Source: Pieris napi
Taxonomy: Eukaryota > Arthropoda > Insecta > Lepidoptera > Pieridae
Reading direction: 5' to 3'
Assembly: GCF_905475465.1 (NCBI RefSeq)
Contig: NC_062248.1
Location: 7,130,001 to 7,194,000, forward strand
Length of the DNA: 64,000 nt
Each line of letters begins with the position of its first letter. Position 1 is the stretch's first letter. Positions 61,029 to 64,000 of this stretch are shown piece by piece. The translations under genes and the position numbers were made by a program. Under the pieces are notes generated by a model. The model saw nothing but the letters and a program-made list of their open reading frames with translations. It did not search any database and was not told where the DNA came from.

Positions 61029-61954
61029 AATTTAATAAAAATCAAGAATACTGGTCAGATAGTTGTAGCGCCCCATGAGATGTGACATACCAGGACCGAC
61101 TCCAGAATAGAGAATTGTTAATCTAGTTACATATTCTCGGTTGGAATAGAGGATGGTAGCTTATGTAAGGAAATATAAAACTATTTCTCTTGTGTGTCGC
61201 GATAAGACGACCACAAATCATGGTTGAGGCATATCGTTTAAAGCATTTTTAGGATGCTCGGTTGCATTTTGCATGCGGTAACTTGACCCACTTGAAGAAT
61301 GTCCTGCGGTTTAACGTTATGAACATTTTAGATTATGTAATAGAATTTTTATTAGAAACTTTTACAGTAGTCTTCTTCAATAAAAGTTGAGAAAATGTTT
61401 GAATCTGATGATGAAGATGATTATATTAACGATATTTTCATAATTCATAGTTTTTCTTTAAGGGGGGCCTATCTTACTAGTACCGTAGTAGGTACGTACC
61501 ATACTATACCAACAATAATGAGTTTGATCCCCGATAAAAGAAATTTCAGTTTGGTAAGCCTAAAAACTCCAAAGGTTCCGAAATATGGTAAACAATAGCT
61601 TATAAGCAAGATATTATAAATAATTAAAACTAGAAATATAATATTTAAGTCACTATGATACTTTTATTGAAGACTTTTATTTATATTAAGTGAACTTTGA
61701 ATGCAAGCCTTTACATAAAAGATGAAAGAAAAACCTTCCTTTCATTACTAGAAAGTCATGCTTTCTTTCATGTCTTACGATGTCTTAAATTATCAAAGAG
61801 TGATCCAGCTACGCAACTGGACGTACCCTTTGTATATGTCAAATCAAAGCATGTTTTATTCATACTTTTTTTACAGACCACTTTTATATTGTCAACGTAA
61901 ACACCGCCACCATTGGATATAATTTAAATTTAGCTTTGTTCGTTTATATAGTAA
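61029..61954. other. AT-rich non-coding stretch
   Basis: Frames 61395-61598 and 61697-61900 are chance-like. Nothing else. Confidence 0.4.
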
Positions 61955-62190
61955 GCAGTGTTGGCCTGTGGTTTCAACGCGTGGGTTCGTTCCCCGGCTG
62001 TGCACTGATGGACTTTCTCTCTATTCGCATTTAACACTCGCTCGTACGGTGACCGAGCATGCCATGCCCAAAAAGTCGACGATGTGTTTCATGCACAGAA
62101 GGTTGAGCACCTACAGGCCTATTAGAAATTATCAAGGAACACATACAGAAATCTGAGGCCCAGATCTAAAAAAATTGTAGCGCTATTGGT
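61955..62190 (+). mobile_element. tRNA-derived SINE, near full length
   Basis: The most complete copy in the window: head GCAGTGTTGGCCTGTGG, B box GGGTTCGTTCCCCGG, CTGTGCACTGATGGACTTTC, GCATTTAACACTCGCTCGTA, CGGTGACCGAGCATGCCATG, CCCAAAAAGTCGACGATGTG, ACATACAGAAATCTGAGGCC, ATTGTAGCGCTATTGGTAAA. The A/B-box layout implies a tRNA ancestor and Pol III transcription. A small chance frame overlaps it. Confidence 0.75.
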
Positions 62191-62239
62191 AAAGTCTCAC
62201 ACTTTTGGGGTTTTTCCACAGTATATTTATTATTATCCT

Positions 62240-62310
62240 TACAAGGGTTGTTGCGGAGAAATCGCTTGATTTCTAATATTACACGATAAGGATTAAATAA
62301 ATATTCATAT
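62240..62310 (+). pseudogene. Short LINE 3' UTR fragment
   Basis: GGGTTGTTGCGGAGAAATCG, CTTGATTTC and CGATAAGGATTAAATAAAT resemble the 3' UTR of the LINEs at 17400 and 45830. Only the tail is left. Confidence 0.35.
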
Positions 62311-63692
62311 CTATCATGAAGACGGCTTATAATTTAAGTAGCTCTAACAAAAAATATAAATTATTATGAACTTAATTAACTTAAATCAACAAAATTACCT
62401 AGTATAAAAATAAACTGGTTTTGTAATTCTGCCAAAGCTGTACTCCATTTTAATTTTACTAACGACGCGGCTTCGTTTCGACGTTCTGTCTTATATGAAA
62501 TTTGGTCTAGCCGGGGTTTCAAAACTTATTAATACATAAAAGTCCATCAAATCTTCTATAACCGGATTGAAATCAGTGCGGAGAAATAGGCCTGTCAAAT
62601 AGTCTAATTGTATGCTTTTATTAACTTATGTATTATTCGCAAACACAAGAGATGAATACACATATAATTTAGGGGAATCTTCATATAATTAATATGTACT
62701 ATATATAACTTCTCTATATATAACTTAATATTTACGTTGTTTTAAATCAATGGTACTGTCAATGTCGTTCAAGCTGCGTCCGTGGCGTATTAGATAAAAT
62801 CCTGGGTCTATTGCAAAATGTAACGAATCAAAAATTTAAGTAACTTTCTCAAAAAACATTATTAACTAAACCGTCGTAGAAATGCGCCAAAAATTGGACA
62901 ACTTGTTTATAGCTCTCTACGTATGACAGTTCCCTTATACATATAGTATTTTCAATTTTTCTGAACATTTTACCATATTTTCCTATGTACCGTAATATTC
63001 ATTGCGTGTTTCAGTACATATTACTGAAACACGCAATGAATATGTTATGCACATAAACTATTCTAGGTCAGCATATCGACGTTTACACTTAATATATGTT
63101 CCCGAGCATATTAATCGAGTACCATAATAACTATTTGCACGTATCAATGGGGAATAAAATTCAACGGTTCGTGAAATAGTGTGAGGCCACCAGTTCTTTT
63201 ACGCAAAATGACGTGCTTGAGCCGACCACGATAAATTATCCATTGTTAGGCACTGAATCCAACAAGAGCGGTTTTTGTTCAATTCTTCGTCTCTTCGTCA
63301 ATGGAAAATTTATTGCCTCTGGAGAATTCCAAATATGGCCGATTATCAAGAGCTAAATGTTTTGCGCGATGAAGGGGAATAGTAATTTCCACTTTTATTA
63401 CAAGCGGTTTTTATATAAAAATGTTATATGTTTATTATTTTCACCTTCGATATCGTTTTCTTTGAAAACCTTTTTGGAAAACTATTTACTTTAACGCCCA
63501 ACAACACTGCTAAGTGATAATGAAAACAAAGTGTTTGTTGATTGGGTGATTAATGTATATAAATTGTATCAGGCTGTATATTAACACGAGTTAAATTTTG
63601 TTCTTAGCTGTAATATAGTATAGGTGTGTTCATTTTTGGGACACATAACTAGCAACAAATATTTCATTTCGTGGTGTGAGGCGGGAGGTGCG
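62311..63692. other. AT-rich non-coding stretch with one hairpin
   Basis: The hairpin at 62995-63043 is listed separately. A short open frame around 63260-63380 (+) is unsupported. Confidence 0.4.
62995..63043. repeat. Perfect 22-bp hairpin with 5-base loop
   Basis: Arms 62995-63016 (starts ATATTCATTGCGTGTTTC) and 63022-63043 are exact complements; loop CATAT. Confidence 0.9.
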
Positions 63693-63838
63693 TACCGTTT
63701 CACAATTTGACGATTTCACTGCGATAGATTATAATCTACCGAATAATAATACGTTAAATTGTAAGCAGTACGTTGAGTTCACAATTTTCACAGTTTACAA
63801 TAACAATCTAACGGTTTTTACAATTTTACGTTGACATA
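63693..63838 (+). repeat. Hairpin-rich interspersed repeat, copy 2
   Basis: TACCGTTTCACAATTTGACG, GATAGATTATAATCTACCGA, ATAATACGTTAAATTGTAAG align with copy 1 at 52429. It lacks the second TAGATT hairpin block and ends CAATTTTACGTTGACATATC. Confidence 0.65.
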
Positions 63839-64000
63839 TCTATTTTGTTAACTTGTTAGAATTTCAATTTAATTTAACCACAGTCATCTATTAAATCTTT
63901 TGATCAGCAGTGCTGATGTAGAAGACTTAAAAGGTTGCAAAATTCCTTTCGGAAAAAAGGTAATTTCTCTTTAGAAAACTTGTGAGTCTATGCTATTGGG

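Noticed and set aside
1..64000. CRISPR array, bacterial operon, origin or integron features
   Set aside because: No regularly spaced direct repeats and no prokaryotic gene structure; the sequence is eukaryotic.

Overview
The window looks like nuclear DNA of a moth or butterfly (Lepidoptera). It is strongly AT-rich and has no bacterial-style gene packing. It carries many short decayed transposable elements whose wording I recognise from lepidopteran genomes: a tRNA-derived SINE, a retroposon tail beginning near GGCCGGCAACGCAC, short Helitrons ending in CTAG, and RTE-like and Jockey/CR1-like LINE ends. This assignment rests on memory and internal comparison, not on a search.

No complete protein-coding gene is visible. 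The best coding evidence is a partial minus-strand exon at the left edge (1-126), bounded by a polypyrimidine tract and AG acceptor and running off the window. A possible terminal exon lies at 11041-11222 (+). A few shorter exon-like frames are listed at low confidence. In DNA of this size 40-60 codon frames are expected by chance, so most open frames are noise. One GC-rich, CpG-rich block (33665-33880) is the best promoter or first-exon candidate. A second, weaker promoter-like cluster lies near 58000.

Layout: 1-7000 holds the edge exon, AT-rich intron-like DNA, one GC-rich island and one SINE. 7000-9000 holds two opposed copies of a foldback element, whose third copy is at 16030-16610. 11000-11300 holds the terminal-exon candidate followed by a perfect 24-bp hairpin. 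14300-18800 holds LINE remnants, the third foldback copy and a long-TIR MITE. 19000-24000 is dense in short TIR elements, hairpins, microsatellites and a duplicated 0.45-kb element. 25155-25240 is a 5S rRNA-like sequence. 26000-29800 holds an RTE-like LINE end and retroposon tails. 33000-36000 holds the GC-rich block. 37600-46500 is rich in SINEs, Helitrons and LINE ends. 47000-64000 is mostly AT-rich non-coding DNA with scattered SINEs, a second MITE copy and a two-copy hairpin repeat.

The window is therefore best read as intronic or intergenic DNA dominated by non-autonomous elements. The most interesting items are the three-copy foldback family with amplified 5' modules, the 5S-like sequence, two unrelated short TIR elements that both carry TGACGT motifs, and several near-perfect hairpins.
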